A DNA stretch of 42,411 nt. It comes from Planctomycetaceae bacterium. Lineage in GTDB: Bacteria; Planctomycetota; Planctomycetia; Pirellulales; PNKZ01. The DNA lies in contig JAEUIN010000163.1 of the NCBI GenBank assembly GCA_016793115.1, positions 1 to 42,411 of the forward strand. Direction: 5' to 3'. The notes under the pieces were generated by a model. It was not told where the DNA came from. It was given only the letters and a program-made list of their open reading frames with translations, and did not search any database. Shown piece by piece: positions 19,397 through 29,614 of the stretch (position 1 is the stretch's first letter; each line of letters begins with the position of its first letter). The position numbers were made by a program, and so were the translations under genes.

Positions 19397-19753
19397 ATGT
19401 CACGCGAACAGCAACGCCGCAAAACAAAAACCGCGAAAAAACGCCCGCCGCTCCCGGAGGTCGATACGCTGACCGTCGCCTGGATGACGACCTTGGCGAC
19501 GTCGTCGGCCTGTCTCTTCGGTGCGCTTCTCGCGCGAGGCTACGCGTCGTTGATCGACCGCTCGGCCAAGATGATCGACCTGCTCTCCGCCTATCTGCTC
19601 ACAGTCGCGGCGGTGATCGGCATCGTCCTTCTAATTCTGACGCCGATCGTCGTTCGCCGGCGTCGTTCGAATCCGCCGGGCTATATCGTCGCCGCGGCTT
19701 TCATCGCCGGCGCCTTGCCATGGCTGCTCATTTTGATGCGAATGGTGAGGTAA
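19397..19753 (+). CDS. Small three-TM membrane protein upstream of lutBC
   Basis: A 118-aa protein with a basic N-terminus (SREQQRRKTKTAKKRPPLPE) and three predicted transmembrane helices at about 26-48, 60-86 and 95-115. No enzyme motif is visible. Its stop is 8 bp before my chosen lutB start, so translation is likely coupled and the three genes form one operon. It is divergent from the coiled-coil gene (start 19104); the 292 bp between holds no other gene I can support. It does not resemble LutA, the missing partner of LutB and LutC, nor the multi-spanning lactate permease, which is far larger. Confidence 0.75.
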   Translation: MSREQQRRKTKTAKKRPPLPEVDTLTVAWMTTLATSSACLFGALLARGYASLIDRSAKMIDLLSAYLLTVAAVIGIVLLILTPIVVRRRRSNPPGYIVAAAFIAGALPWLLILMRMVR

Positions 19754-19761
19754 CCGCGCTC

Positions 19762-21204
19762 ATGCCCGGGACGGACTACACGCGGCAAACTCACCATGAG
19801 TTTCTCACCGCGGCCGAAGAAGCGCTCCGCGATCCGAAGTTGCAAGATTCGTTGACGAATCTCGGCGACACCCTGGCGAAGCGCAACCGCGACGCCTGGG
19901 CGGCCTTCCCGCAGAGCGATGCGGTTCGCGAACTCGCCCGGCAAATCAAAGACGACGCCCTTGCCCATCTCGACGAGCATCTGCAAACGTTCGAAGCGGC
20001 GTTGCGGGCGCGCGGCGGCGAGGTGCACTATGCGACCGACGGCGCCGAGGCCTGCCGCATCGTGACGGAGATTCTTCGCTCGCGCGGAGCGAAAAAGGTC
20101 GTTAAAAGCAAATCGATGACGACCGAGGAGATTCATCTCAACGACGCGCTCGAGGCCGACGACGTCGAAGTCGTCGAAACGGATCTGGGCGAGTTCATCG
20201 TGCAGTTGTCGAAGCAGCGGCCGTCGCACTTGGTCGCGCCGGCTTTGCATCTGCGGATGCCGGAGATTCATGAGTTGCTGTCCGGCGACGCCCGCGAAAC
20301 ACTGCCCTACACCCCCGAAGACATGGCCGCCTACGCCCGCCGCCGCTTGCGGGCCGATTTCGCCACGGCCGACGCCGGCATCACCGGCGGCAACTTCGCG
20401 ATCGCCGAGACCGGATCGATCGTCCTGATTTCCAACGAGGGTAATGCGCGGCTCACCGTTTCGTTGCCGAAGATCCAGATTGCGATCGTCGGCATTGAAA
20501 AAGTGATCCCTAAGTTCGCCGACCTACCGGTGTTTCTCAAGGTCTTGGCCCGCGCGGCGACCGGACAAAAAATGTCGGTCTACACGTCGATCATCAACGG
20601 CCCGCGCGCGGCCGACGAACTCGACGGGCCGCAGGAAGTGCACGTCGTTTTCCTCGACAACGGCCGCACTCGAATCCTCGAGGGTCCGCTGCGCGAGAGC
20701 TTGTTTTGCATCCGCTGCGGCGCGTGTCTCAACGTCTGCCCCATCTATCGCAACATCGGCGGGCATGCCTACGGCGGCATCTACGCCGGTCCGATCGGCG
20801 CGGTCATCACTCCGCTCTACGACGGGCTCGCGGCCAATCATCACTTGCCGCATGCGTCGAGTTTGTGCGGCGCTTGCCAGGCCGCTTGCCCGGTGAAGAT
20901 CCAAATTCCCGAAATGCTGATTCGTTTGCGCGACAAGCTGCATCACGAACCGGGCGAGCTTGGCTGGGCCGAGGGTAAGGCGTATGGCCTCTGGGCTCGC
21001 AGCATGCGCAGCCCGCGGCTCTATCGCTTGTTCACTTGGTTGGCGACGCGCACCGTCGGTCGGCTGCGCAAGAGTCGCTGGCTCACAAAGCTGCCGGGTG
21101 CGCTGCACGGCTGGACGAAGACCCGCGATTTTCCGTCTCCTGCGCCGGAGCGGTTTCGCGATTGGTGGGAACGTGAAGGCGCTGCGCCGGGAGGAAAACG
21201 ATGA
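19762..21204 (+). CDS. lutB: L-lactate oxidation iron-sulfur protein LutB
   Basis: A 480-aa protein matching the length of LutB. It has an N-terminal LUD domain (hallmarks KVVKSKSMTTEEIHLN, AETGSIVLISNEGNAR) and a C-terminal ferredoxin-like part with CIRCGACLNVCP (Cys316, 319, 322, 326) and CGACQAACP (Cys369, 372, 376). This second set shows three cysteines in the motif, as in the family. LutABC oxidises L-lactate to pyruvate in the cytoplasm. The ATG at 19762 is preferred to 19720 because the latter overlaps the three-TM gene by 34 bp; the frame and length favour 19762, but no strong SD separates them. The stop overlaps lutC by ATGA. LutA is not seen in the window. Confidence 0.92.
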   Translation: MPGTDYTRQTHHEFLTAAEEALRDPKLQDSLTNLGDTLAKRNRDAWAAFPQSDAVRELARQIKDDALAHLDEHLQTFEAALRARGGEVHYATDGAEACRIVTEILRSRGAKKVVKSKSMTTEEIHLNDALEADDVEVVETDLGEFIVQLSKQRPSHLVAPALHLRMPEIHELLSGDARETLPYTPEDMAAYARRRLRADFATADAGITGGNFAIAETGSIVLISNEGNARLTVSLPKIQIAIVGIEKVIPKFADLPVFLKVLARAATGQKMSVYTSIINGPRAADELDGPQEVHVVFLDNGRTRILEGPLRESLFCIRCGACLNVCPIYRNIGGHAYGGIYAGPIGAVITPLYDGLAANHHLPHASSLCGACQAACPVKIQIPEMLIRLRDKLHHEPGELGWAEGKAYGLWARSMRSPRLYRLFTWLATRTVGRLRKSRWLTKLPGALHGWTKTRDFPSPAPERFRDWWEREGAAPGGKR

Positions 21205-21884
21205 GTCGCGATGCGTTTCTGGGCCACGTTCGCCGTGCCGCCGCGGCCGGCCGTACCTATCGCATTCATGCCCGCCACGACATCACGCGGGCGATGGGCT
21301 ACGCCGACCACGGCGACGACCTCGTCGCCGAGTATGCGAGCGAAGTCGCGAAAGCCGGCGGCAAGCCGGTCGTCGTCGCGTCGCATGCCGCGGCCTGCGA
21401 AGAAATCGCCGGCATTTTCCGCCACTACGAGCCGCGCAGCGCGCTTTGCTGGCGTCATCCGGTGCTTGATCGACTGGGTCTCGCCGAGTTCTTGGCTCGG
21501 CACAATGTCGAACGGATCGACTCCGCCGAACTGAGCGAGTTGCCCTTCGACGACCGGCGCGGCCGCATCCTCGCCGCCGACATCGGCATCACGTCCGCGG
21601 CCTATGCCGTCGCCGAAACCGGCTCGCTCGTAATGGCCCACGGGCTAGGCAACGAACGCGTCGCCAGCCTCTTGCCGCCGGTGTTCATCGCCGTCGTCGA
21701 GCGCGGCCAGATCGTCGCCGACCTGTTCGACGCCTTCGATCGCTTCGCCGCGCAGGTGCCCGGCGATCTGCCGAGCAACATCACGCTCATTACCGGTCCC
21801 AGTAAAACGGGCGATATCGAATCGAAGCTCGTCACCGGTGTGCACGGTCCCGGCAAGTGGCACGTCGTGATCGTCGACGCCTAA
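21201..21884 (+). CDS. lutC: L-lactate utilisation protein LutC (LUD domain)
   Basis: A 227-aa LUD-domain protein with the family motif ITSAAYAVAETGSLVM and the ending ITGPSKTGDIESKLVTGVHG, which is typical of LutC and its relatives. It starts at the ATG inside the lutB stop (ATGA overlap at 21201-21204), so translational coupling is expected. LutC works with LutB in lactate oxidation; the exact contribution of LutC is not settled. It is convergent with asnS, with only 8 bp between the two stop codons. Confidence 0.92.
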   Translation: MSRDAFLGHVRRAAAAGRTYRIHARHDITRAMGYADHGDDLVAEYASEVAKAGGKPVVVASHAAACEEIAGIFRHYEPRSALCWRHPVLDRLGLAEFLARHNVERIDSAELSELPFDDRRGRILAADIGITSAAYAVAETGSLVMAHGLGNERVASLLPPVFIAVVERGQIVADLFDAFDRFAAQVPGDLPSNITLITGPSKTGDIESKLVTGVHGPGKWHVVIVDA

Positions 21885-21892
21885 CGCCCCAA

Positions 21893-23305
<1,413 letters not shown>

Positions 23306-23362
23306 CCGTGAAACTCCCGACAGACTTGGTTTTAGTTTTCGGTTTTCTGTATTCGGCCGGGA

Positions 23363-23483
23363 GGGCGAGGCTCCCGCCGAGCCGTGCGTGTTTCCCTTGC
23401 GCTTGCGGGCGAATGATTAGTAGCGGCGGGGCGTCGTCGGCAACCAATTCGGTCGCACATTCGGCTCGGCGGGAGCCTCGCCC
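23363..23483. repeat. Palindromic intergenic repeat element
   Basis: Two perfect inverted arms of 22 bases (23363-23384 and 23462-23483; core GGGCGAGGCTCCCGCC) enclose 77 bases, between trxB and asnS. No transposase, target duplication or coding sequence is visible. It resembles short GC-rich palindromic elements commonly scattered in planctomycete genomes. Confidence 0.75.
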
Positions 23484-23499
23484 CCCGCGGCTCGCGCTC

Positions 23500-24576
23500 T
23501 TACCCGTGGTGCTCCGCCAAGTACCGCTCGGCGTCGAGCGCCGCCATGCAGCCGCTGCCGGCCGAGGTGATCGCTTGGCGATAGTAATCGTCGGCCACGT
23601 CGCCGGCCGCGAACACGCCGGCCACACTGGTGTACGTGCGAAACGGCGTCGTCAGCTTCAAGTATCCCTTGTCGTTCGTCGCCAGCTTGCCGTTGAGGAA
23701 AGCGGTGTTCGGCGTGTGGCCGATGGCGGCGAACATGCCGGCCGTCGGCAACTCGCGTCGCTTCCCGTCGTTCACGTTTTTGAGCACGACCGCGGTCAAC
23801 CCGTCCTTGTCGCTTCCTTTGCACTCTTCGACGACCGTATTCCAGGTCATCTCGATCTTCGGATTGTCCAAGGCCCGCTTCTGCATAATCTTGCTGGCGC
23901 GGAGTTCGTCGCGACGGTGAACTAAATACACCTTCGACGCGAAATTGGTAAGATAGGTCGCTTCTTCGACGGCCGAGTCGCCGCCGCCGACGACGACGAG
24001 TTCTTTGTTGCGAAACCGAGGGAGCGCGCCGTCGCACACGGCGCACGCGCTGACGCCCCGGTTCTTGTACTGCTCTTCCGACGGCAAGCCGAGGTAGTTG
24101 GCCCGCGCCCCGGTGGCCACAATCACCGTCAGGGCCTGCACCGTCTTACCTTCGCCGGTCTGGAGCTTGAAAGGCTTGCCGTCGAAGTCGACGTCGATGA
24201 TGTCGTCGCCGACGACCCGCGTGCCGAAGTTGAGCGCCTGCTGCTTCATCAACTCCATCAACTCGACGCCTTGCACGGCGTAGTGCGGTTGGCCGTTCTT
24301 CTCATGCCCCTTCGGCGCGGGCGGCAGGTTGTAGTGCCGGTCGTCGTCGACGGCGCTTTCGACGAACGCGCGGATATTGCCGAACGGAAAGCCGGGGTAG
24401 TTCTCCACCTCGGTCGTGTAGGCCAATTGTCCGAGCGGAATCATTTCCGCTTTCGGGGTGCCTTCATAGACCAGCGGCTTGAGGTTTGCGCGGGCCGCGT
24501 AGATCGCCGCCGACCAACCGGCCGGGCCGCTTCCGATGATGACGACTTTTTCGATTCCTTCAGGCCCGTTTCCCAT
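23500..24576 (-). CDS. trxB: Thioredoxin reductase, with an extra internal segment
   Basis: A 358-aa FAD/NADPH flavoprotein that reduces thioredoxin. Visible are the FAD motif [17 protein letters not shown] (near residues 13-29), the redox-active CAVC at 178-181 followed by DGALP, the NADPH motif [16 protein letters not shown], and the C-terminal FAD motif [20 protein letters not shown]. It is about 37 residues longer than the E. coli enzyme; the extra length is a charged segment at about 70-105 ([20 protein letters not shown]) between FAD-domain strands. The ATG at 24576 is preferred over 24615 because AGGAG lies 10 nt upstream. A TATAAT at 24615-24620 gives it its own promoter, divergent from cstA. 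It is followed by a palindromic repeat and asnS. Confidence 0.95.
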   Translation of the reverse strand: MGNGPEGIEKVVIIGSGPAGWSAAIYAARANLKPLVYEGTPKAEMIPLGQLAYTTEVENYPGFPFGNIRAFVESAVDDDRHYNLPPAPKGHEKNGQPHYAVQGVELMELMKQQALNFGTRVVGDDIIDVDFDGKPFKLQTGEGKTVQALTVIVATGARANYLGLPSEEQYKNRGVSACAVCDGALPRFRNKELVVVGGGDSAVEEATYLTNFASKVYLVHRRDELRASKIMQKRALDNPKIEMTWNTVVEECKGSDKDGLTAVVLKNVNDGKRRELPTAGMFAAIGHTPNTAFLNGKLATNDKGYLKLTTPFRTYTSVAGVFAAGDVADDYYRQAITSAGSGCMAALDAERYLAEHHG

Positions 24577-24614
24577 CGCGATCTCGCTCCTACTGCGGAA
24601 ATGAATAAGCGGCA

Positions 24615-24642
24615 ATTATAGGGGGCGCGTGCCGAGCGTCTA
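24615..24642 (-). promoter_or_regulatory. Candidate promoter of trxB
   Basis: Perfect -10 TATAAT (plus positions 24615-24620, read on minus) with -35 TAGACG (plus 24637-24642) and a 16-nt spacer. The expected start is near 24608, a leader of about 32 nt before the trxB ATG. The -35 match is partial. Confidence 0.55.
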
Positions 24643-24652
24643 CCGAGTCGCC

Positions 24653-24681
24653 TTGTTTGCTCGTACGGGCAGGGGTATCTT
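24653..24681 (+). promoter_or_regulatory. Candidate promoter of cstA
   Basis: TTGTTT at 24653-24658, a 17-nt spacer and TATCTT at 24676-24681. It faces away from the trxB promoter 10 bp away, in the 250-bp divergent region. It would give cstA a leader of about 140 nt. Confidence 0.4.
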
Positions 24682-24826
24682 GAAAAAGTCGGCTGCGGTC
24701 GCCGTCGGCGTTTTCCTTGGATGCCGCTGCGCACGACTCGTTACGAATGGACCGCGGCCCGATTCCCGCCCCTTTTTCGCTTCTTTCGCGATTCCCGTCG
24801 CGCGCCTTTGCCGCAGTGAGATTTGC

Positions 24827-26584
24827 ATGAGCCTGCTTCCGATCATCTTGGTTTGCGCCGCCGTGCTCGGCATCGCCTACGTCACCTACGGCAAGTTGCT
24901 GTCGCGGTTGCTGCGGCTCGATCCCGAGCGCGAGACCCCGGCCGTCACGATGCGCGACGGGCTCGACTTCGAGCCGATCGAACCGAAGTTCTTAATGAGC
25001 CAGCACTTTTCGGCGATCGCCGCGGCCGGGCCGATCGTCGGGCCGATCGCGGCCGGATTGGCCTTCGGCTGGGTGCCGGCGCTCATTTGGATCATGGTCG
25101 GCTCGATTTTCATCGGCGGTGTGCACGACATGACCGCGCTCACCGCTTCGGTCCGCCACAAAGCCGGTTCGATCGCGGAAGTCGTCCATCAACACATGAG
25201 CCGACGATCGTTCTTGCTGTTCTTGTCGTTCGTTTGGATCGCGCTGGTCTACATCATCGTCGCCTTCACCGACGTCACCACCTCGGCCTTTATCGGCCTG
25301 CAAACGCTCGACGACGGCACGCAGGTCACCGGCGGCGGCATCGCGACGTCGTCGCTGCTTTATCTGGTGCTGCCCATCGTGATGGGTCTGCTGTTGCGTT
25401 ACACGAAGCTTTCGCTGAACGTGGCGACTTGGATCTTCATCCCGCTCGTCGGCGCGACGATCTATCTGGGACCGATTATTCCGTTCGACCTGGCCAAGGT
25501 TCTCGGCGTCGGTGAAGCCCGCGCGCAAGATGTGTGGGACGTCGCCCTGCTCATTTACTGCCTCGTCGCGGCGATGGTGCCGGTGTGGTTGCTGCTCCAG
25601 CCCCGCGGCCACCTCGGCGGTTACTTCCTCTATATCGCTCTCGGCGGCGGCATCGTCGGTCTGCTCTTGGGCGACAACACGATCCAATATCCGGCGTTCA
25701 CCGGTTGGATGTCGGCCAAGGGAGAAACGCTGTTTCCGTTCTTGTTCATCACGATCGCGTGCGGCGCCTGCTCCGGCTTCCATTCGCTGATCGCTTCCGG
25801 AACGACGTCGAAGCAACTCCGCCGCGAAACCGATGCCCGCGTCATCGGCTACGGCGCGATGCTGCTTGAAGCGATGGTCGCGATCATTTCGCTCTCTTGC
25901 GTGATGATTTGGGTACAAGGCTCGCCGAAGCTCAGCGGTTCGCCGAATCTGATCTATGCCAACGGGCTCGGCAAGTTCCTCGGCGTGTTTCGCATTCCCG
26001 AGCAATACGCCGTATCGTTCGCGTTGATGGCGTTCACGACGTTCGTCTACGACACGCTCGACGTCTGCACCCGCCTCGGCCGTTACATCATTCAAGAGCT
26101 GACCGGTTGGCACGACGCCAAGGGTCGCTGGATCGGCACGATTCTCACCGCCGGCGTACCGCTCTACTTCCTGCTGCAGGCTCCGCAGTTGGACGCCAAA
26201 GGGATGCCGATTCCCATGTATCGCGTGTTTTGGGCCTTGTTCGGGGCGAGCAATCAGTTGCTCGCGGCGCTGACGCTGCTCGGCGTCACCGTCTGGCTCT
26301 GGCAAACACGGCGGGCCAAATGGGTCTGGCTGGTCACCGGCCTGCCGTGCGTCTGGATGTACGCGATGAGCGGCTGGGCGCTATGGCTAATGACCTGGCC
26401 GAAGTTCGTCGACCCGGCGAACGGCAAGTTTGTCGTTCCTAAAGACCCGGTTCCGTGGATCGGCTGCGTGCTCATGGCGCTTGCGGCGTTGATGCTCGTC
26501 GAGGCGTATCTCGCCCTCCGCGGCAAGTCGACGCCCCCGGCTCGCGGTCGCCTAGAACCGTCGCTGTCCGCCGCGGGTTCGTAA
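24827..26584 (+). CDS. cstA: CstA family carbon-starvation transporter
   Basis: A 585-aa polytopic inner-membrane protein of the CstA family, which imports pyruvate or peptides. It starts MSLLPIILVCAAVLGIAYVT and has many hydrophobic segments and the family motifs GPIVGPIAAGLAFGWVPAL, GGVHDMTALTASVRHK, ACGACSGFHSLIASGTTSKQ and FVYDTLDVCTRLGRYIIQEL. It is shorter than E. coli CstA (701 aa) but of ordinary length for compact members. The ATG at 24827 has GTGAG 6 nt upstream; the upstream frame to 24629 has no support. It is separated by 91 bp from the aldehyde dehydrogenase downstream. Coupling to the sensor LytST or YjiY-type systems is not visible here. Confidence 0.93.
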   Translation: MSLLPIILVCAAVLGIAYVTYGKLLSRLLRLDPERETPAVTMRDGLDFEPIEPKFLMSQHFSAIAAAGPIVGPIAAGLAFGWVPALIWIMVGSIFIGGVHDMTALTASVRHKAGSIAEVVHQHMSRRSFLLFLSFVWIALVYIIVAFTDVTTSAFIGLQTLDDGTQVTGGGIATSSLLYLVLPIVMGLLLRYTKLSLNVATWIFIPLVGATIYLGPIIPFDLAKVLGVGEARAQDVWDVALLIYCLVAAMVPVWLLLQPRGHLGGYFLYIALGGGIVGLLLGDNTIQYPAFTGWMSAKGETLFPFLFITIACGACSGFHSLIASGTTSKQLRRETDARVIGYGAMLLEAMVAIISLSCVMIWVQGSPKLSGSPNLIYANGLGKFLGVFRIPEQYAVSFALMAFTTFVYDTLDVCTRLGRYIIQELTGWHDAKGRWIGTILTAGVPLYFLLQAPQLDAKGMPIPMYRVFWALFGASNQLLAALTLLGVTVWLWQTRRAKWVWLVTGLPCVWMYAMSGWALWLMTWPKFVDPANGKFVVPKDPVPWIGCVLMALAALMLVEAYLALRGKSTPPARGRLEPSLSAAGS

Positions 26585-26675
26585 GCGCCGGCGCGCGAAA
26601 CTTGCCCACGTCGGTTGGCCGCCTATCCTTGCTGTAGGGGAACTCTTACAAATCTTCCCGACGTAGGAGGCCGGC

Positions 26676-28196
26676 ATGACGCAAGGCACGAAGACGTCGC
26701 AATGGATCGGTCGTCAATTCATCAACGGCGACTGGCGCGAAGCCGCCGCGACGCTGGAGAATCGCAACCCGGCGAACTTCGCCGAGGTGCTCGGGCTGTT
26801 TCCGCGCGGGACCGCTGCCGATGCCGCCGCGGCCGTCGCAGCGGCACGCAAGGCGTTCCCTGCTTGGCGACGGACCAGTCGCATCAAACGGGGCGAGCTG
26901 TTCGACCGTTTGGCCGCGCTCATCCGGCGCGACGTCGATAAGCTCGCCGCGACCTTGGCTCGCGAGAGCGGCAAGATCGTCGACGAAGCGCGGGCCGAAG
27001 TCGTCGAAGGCCTGCACATGGTGCAGTACGTCTGCGGCACGGCCCGGCAGCCGATCGGCGATTGCGTCGCCTCGGAAATCGCGGGCAAAGACCTGTACGT
27101 CCGCCGCAAACCGCGCGGCGTCGTGGCCGTGATCACGCCGTGGAACTTCCCGTTCGCCGTCCCGCTGTGGATGCTCGGTCCGAGCCTGCTCGAAGGCAAC
27201 ACGGTCGTGTTCAAGCCCTCGGACGAGACGCCCGAGATCGGCACGCAACTCGTCGAGCTGATGATTGAAGCGGGTTTCCCGGCCGGCACGGTGAACCTCG
27301 TGCACGGCCTCGGGGAAGAGGTCGGCGACGCACTTGCGCGGCACGACGACGTCGACGTCGTCTGCTTCACCGGCAGCTACGAAGTCGGCTCGCATATCCG
27401 CAAGCTGGCCGCCGCGAGCGATCATAAGACCTGCGCTTGCGAAATGGGTTCGAAGAGCGCCGTCATCGTTTGCGAAGATGCCCGGCTCGATCTCGCCGTC
27501 GACGCCGCTCTGCTCAGCGCCTTCAAAACGACCGGCCAGCGCTGCGTCTCGGCCGGCCGCGCGATCGTGCATCGCAGTTTGCTCGCCAAGTTCGAAGCGG
27601 AGCTTTGCGAGCGGGCGAAGTCGTTGGTCTTCGCCGATCCCTTTACCAAGGGTGCCTTCGCCGGCCCGCTCATCAATCAGTCGTCGGTCGACAAAGTGCT
27701 CCGCTACAACGCCTTGGCCCGCGAGGAAATGGCGAAAGTGCTGCTCGATTCCGGCCGGCTCGACGACGACTCCCGCAAGCACGGCTACTTCGTCGGCCCG
27801 TTCATTTATCGCCAGGAACACGCCCCCGGGCTGCGCACGATCCGCGAAGAAGTGTTCGGCCCGCACCTAGCGGTCATCCCCTTCGACGACGACGAGCAGG
27901 CCGTGCGAATCTACAACGACACGCGTTACGGGTTGTCGATGGCCGTCGTGACGGAAGACTATCGCCGGTGGCGGTTTTATCGCGACGAATGCGACTACGG
28001 CATGGGGTACGTCAATTTGCCCTGCATCGGCGCCGAGGTGCATTTGCCGTTCGGCGGCGTGAAGCGGAGCGGCAACGGGCAGCCGTCGGCCGCGGCCCTC
28101 ATCGATTCCGTGACGCACAAAACGTCGTTCACCGTGAATCACGAACTCGGCATCACAATGGCCCAAGGCATGACCGCCGGAGCCCAGAAGCAATGA
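26676..28196 (+). CDS. NAD(P)-dependent aldehyde dehydrogenase
   Basis: A 506-aa class I-like aldehyde dehydrogenase. Catalytic Cys290 lies in TGQRCVSAGR and the general base Glu256 in CEMGSKS; the NAD-binding stretch ITPWNFPFAVPLWMLGPSLL and EEVFGPHLAVIPFDDDEQAV are intact. The Glu context is EMGSK instead of the more common ELGGK. Substrate cannot be read from sequence. The next gene is a class III aminotransferase 125 bp downstream, a pairing typical of omega-amino acid catabolism (for example GABA to succinate, or lysine to aminoadipate), so a semialdehyde substrate is likely. The ATG at 26676 has AGGAGG 5 nt upstream. Confidence 0.92.
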   Translation: MTQGTKTSQWIGRQFINGDWREAAATLENRNPANFAEVLGLFPRGTAADAAAAVAAARKAFPAWRRTSRIKRGELFDRLAALIRRDVDKLAATLARESGKIVDEARAEVVEGLHMVQYVCGTARQPIGDCVASEIAGKDLYVRRKPRGVVAVITPWNFPFAVPLWMLGPSLLEGNTVVFKPSDETPEIGTQLVELMIEAGFPAGTVNLVHGLGEEVGDALARHDDVDVVCFTGSYEVGSHIRKLAAASDHKTCACEMGSKSAVIVCEDARLDLAVDAALLSAFKTTGQRCVSAGRAIVHRSLLAKFEAELCERAKSLVFADPFTKGAFAGPLINQSSVDKVLRYNALAREEMAKVLLDSGRLDDDSRKHGYFVGPFIYRQEHAPGLRTIREEVFGPHLAVIPFDDDEQAVRIYNDTRYGLSMAVVTEDYRRWRFYRDECDYGMGYVNLPCIGAEVHLPFGGVKRSGNGQPSAAALIDSVTHKTSFTVNHELGITMAQGMTAGAQKQ

Positions 28197-28209
28197 CCGA
28201 CACCACATC

Positions 28210-28276
28210 AGCCCCGAGGGACCTCTCGTGTCGCAGATTAGGCAGCGTTAAAGTCCCCTCGCTTGCGCTCGGGGCT
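28210..28276. repeat. Palindromic intergenic repeat element
   Basis: Arms AGCCCCGAG (28210-28218) and CTCGGGGCT (28268-28276) are perfectly inverted around a 49-base interior, in the gap between the aldehyde dehydrogenase and the aminotransferase. The interior ends with the 19-base sequence shared with 13191-13209. Confidence 0.65.
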
Positions 28277-28321
28277 AGTTGATCGATATGAACAATCCCT
28301 GACAACGTGCCAAGGTGCGTT

Positions 28322-29611
28322 ATGCACACGCCGGCTCATCGCCAAGTGCCGCACATCACGACGCCGCTTCCCGGCCCGCTGGCCAAGGCGTGGATCGAGC
28401 GCGACGAGGCCGTGGTGTCGTCGTCGTACACGCGCGTGTATCCGCTCGTCTGCGCGCGCGGCTCGGGCTGCACGATCGAAGACGTCGACGGCAATCTATT
28501 CCTCGATTTCACTTCCGGCATCGCGGTCACGGCGACCGGCCATGCCCATCCGGAAGTCGTCGCCGCGATCGCCGATCAAGCGACGAAGTTGCTCCACATG
28601 TCGGGCACCGACTTCTACTACGGCCCGGAAATCGAACTCGCCGAGCGACTGGCGAAGCTCGCTCCCGGGGCCGGCCCGAAGAAAGTCTTCTTCTGCAACA
28701 GCGGAGCCGAAGCGGTCGAAGCGGCGCTCAAACTCGCTCGCTATCGTACCGGCCGGCCGCGCGTCGTTTCGTTCTACGGCGCGTTTCACGGCCGCACCTA
28801 CGGCGCGATGTCGCTCGGCGGTTCAAAGTCGATTCATCAGCGAGGCTTCGGCCCGTTGGTCGGCGGCGTGCATCGCGTGCACTTTGATTGCACGCGGGCC
28901 GAACTCGACGAGCAATTCGCCACCTGCTGCCCGGCCGACGAGGTCGCGGCGATCTTCGTCGAGCCGATCCAGGGCGAAGGGGGCTATCGCATGCCGTCGG
29001 TCGGCTTTTTGCCGATGCTGCGCGATGTCTGCGACAAACACGGCATCCTACTCGTCGCCGATGAAATCCAATCCGGCGTCGGTCGCACCGGGCGAATGTT
29101 CGCCTGCGAACACTTCGGCGTCGTGCCGGACATCGTCTGCTTGGCCAAAGGAATCGCCAGCGGCTTGCCGCTCGGGGCGATCGTCGCCAAGGCCGACGTC
29201 ATGACTTGGCCGCCGGGAAGCCACGCCTCGACGTTCGGCGGCAATCCGGTGTGCTGCCGCGCGGCGCTCGCCACGCTCGACCTTGTCGAACGCGAATACA
29301 TGAGCAACGCCGTCGAGCGCGGCAGACAACTCGCCGCCGGCTTGCAGCGATTGTCCAAGGTTGCCGACCTCGGTCTGGCTCATCCGCGCGGGCTCGGGCT
29401 CATGCAAGCGGTCGACGCCACGCTTGCCGGGCATGTCGACCAAGGTCGGCGCGACGCGATCATCCAAGCGGCGTTCCGGCACGGACTGCTGCTCTTAGGC
29501 TGCGGCCCCGCCGGGCTGCGCATTTGCCCGTCGCTCTGCGTCACCGCGGAAGAAACGGAAACCATGCTGCGGCTGTTGGAGCAAGCCTGCCGCGAAGTCG
29601 CCGCACGGTGA
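28322..29611 (+). CDS. Class III PLP-dependent omega-aminotransferase
   Basis: A 429-aa fold-type I class III aminotransferase (ornithine/GABA/lysine family). The PLP lysine is Lys276 in LAKGIASGLPLGA; DEIQSGVGRTGRMFACEHFG supplies the PLP-contacting Asp, and FCNSGAEAVEAALKLAR and EPIQGEGGYRMPS are also conserved. The substrate could be GABA, 5-aminovalerate, lysine or a similar omega-amine. It follows the aldehyde dehydrogenase on the same strand, suggesting that the two act in sequence: transamination then semialdehyde oxidation. The ATG at 28322 has AAGG 7 nt upstream; a GTG at 28307 is possible. It is convergent with the 69-aa gene, 3 bp apart. Confidence 0.92.
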   Translation: MHTPAHRQVPHITTPLPGPLAKAWIERDEAVVSSSYTRVYPLVCARGSGCTIEDVDGNLFLDFTSGIAVTATGHAHPEVVAAIADQATKLLHMSGTDFYYGPEIELAERLAKLAPGAGPKKVFFCNSGAEAVEAALKLARYRTGRPRVVSFYGAFHGRTYGAMSLGGSKSIHQRGFGPLVGGVHRVHFDCTRAELDEQFATCCPADEVAAIFVEPIQGEGGYRMPSVGFLPMLRDVCDKHGILLVADEIQSGVGRTGRMFACEHFGVVPDIVCLAKGIASGLPLGAIVAKADVMTWPPGSHASTFGGNPVCCRAALATLDLVEREYMSNAVERGRQLAAGLQRLSKVADLGLAHPRGLGLMQAVDATLAGHVDQGRRDAIIQAAFRHGLLLLGCGPAGLRICPSLCVTAEETETMLRLLEQACREVAAR

Positions 29612-29614
29612 ACG

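Noticed and set aside
19720..19761. An earlier lutB start at 19720
   Set aside because: It would overlap the membrane-protein gene by 34 bases; the ATG at 19762 gives the family length and tight spacing, though the choice is not certain.
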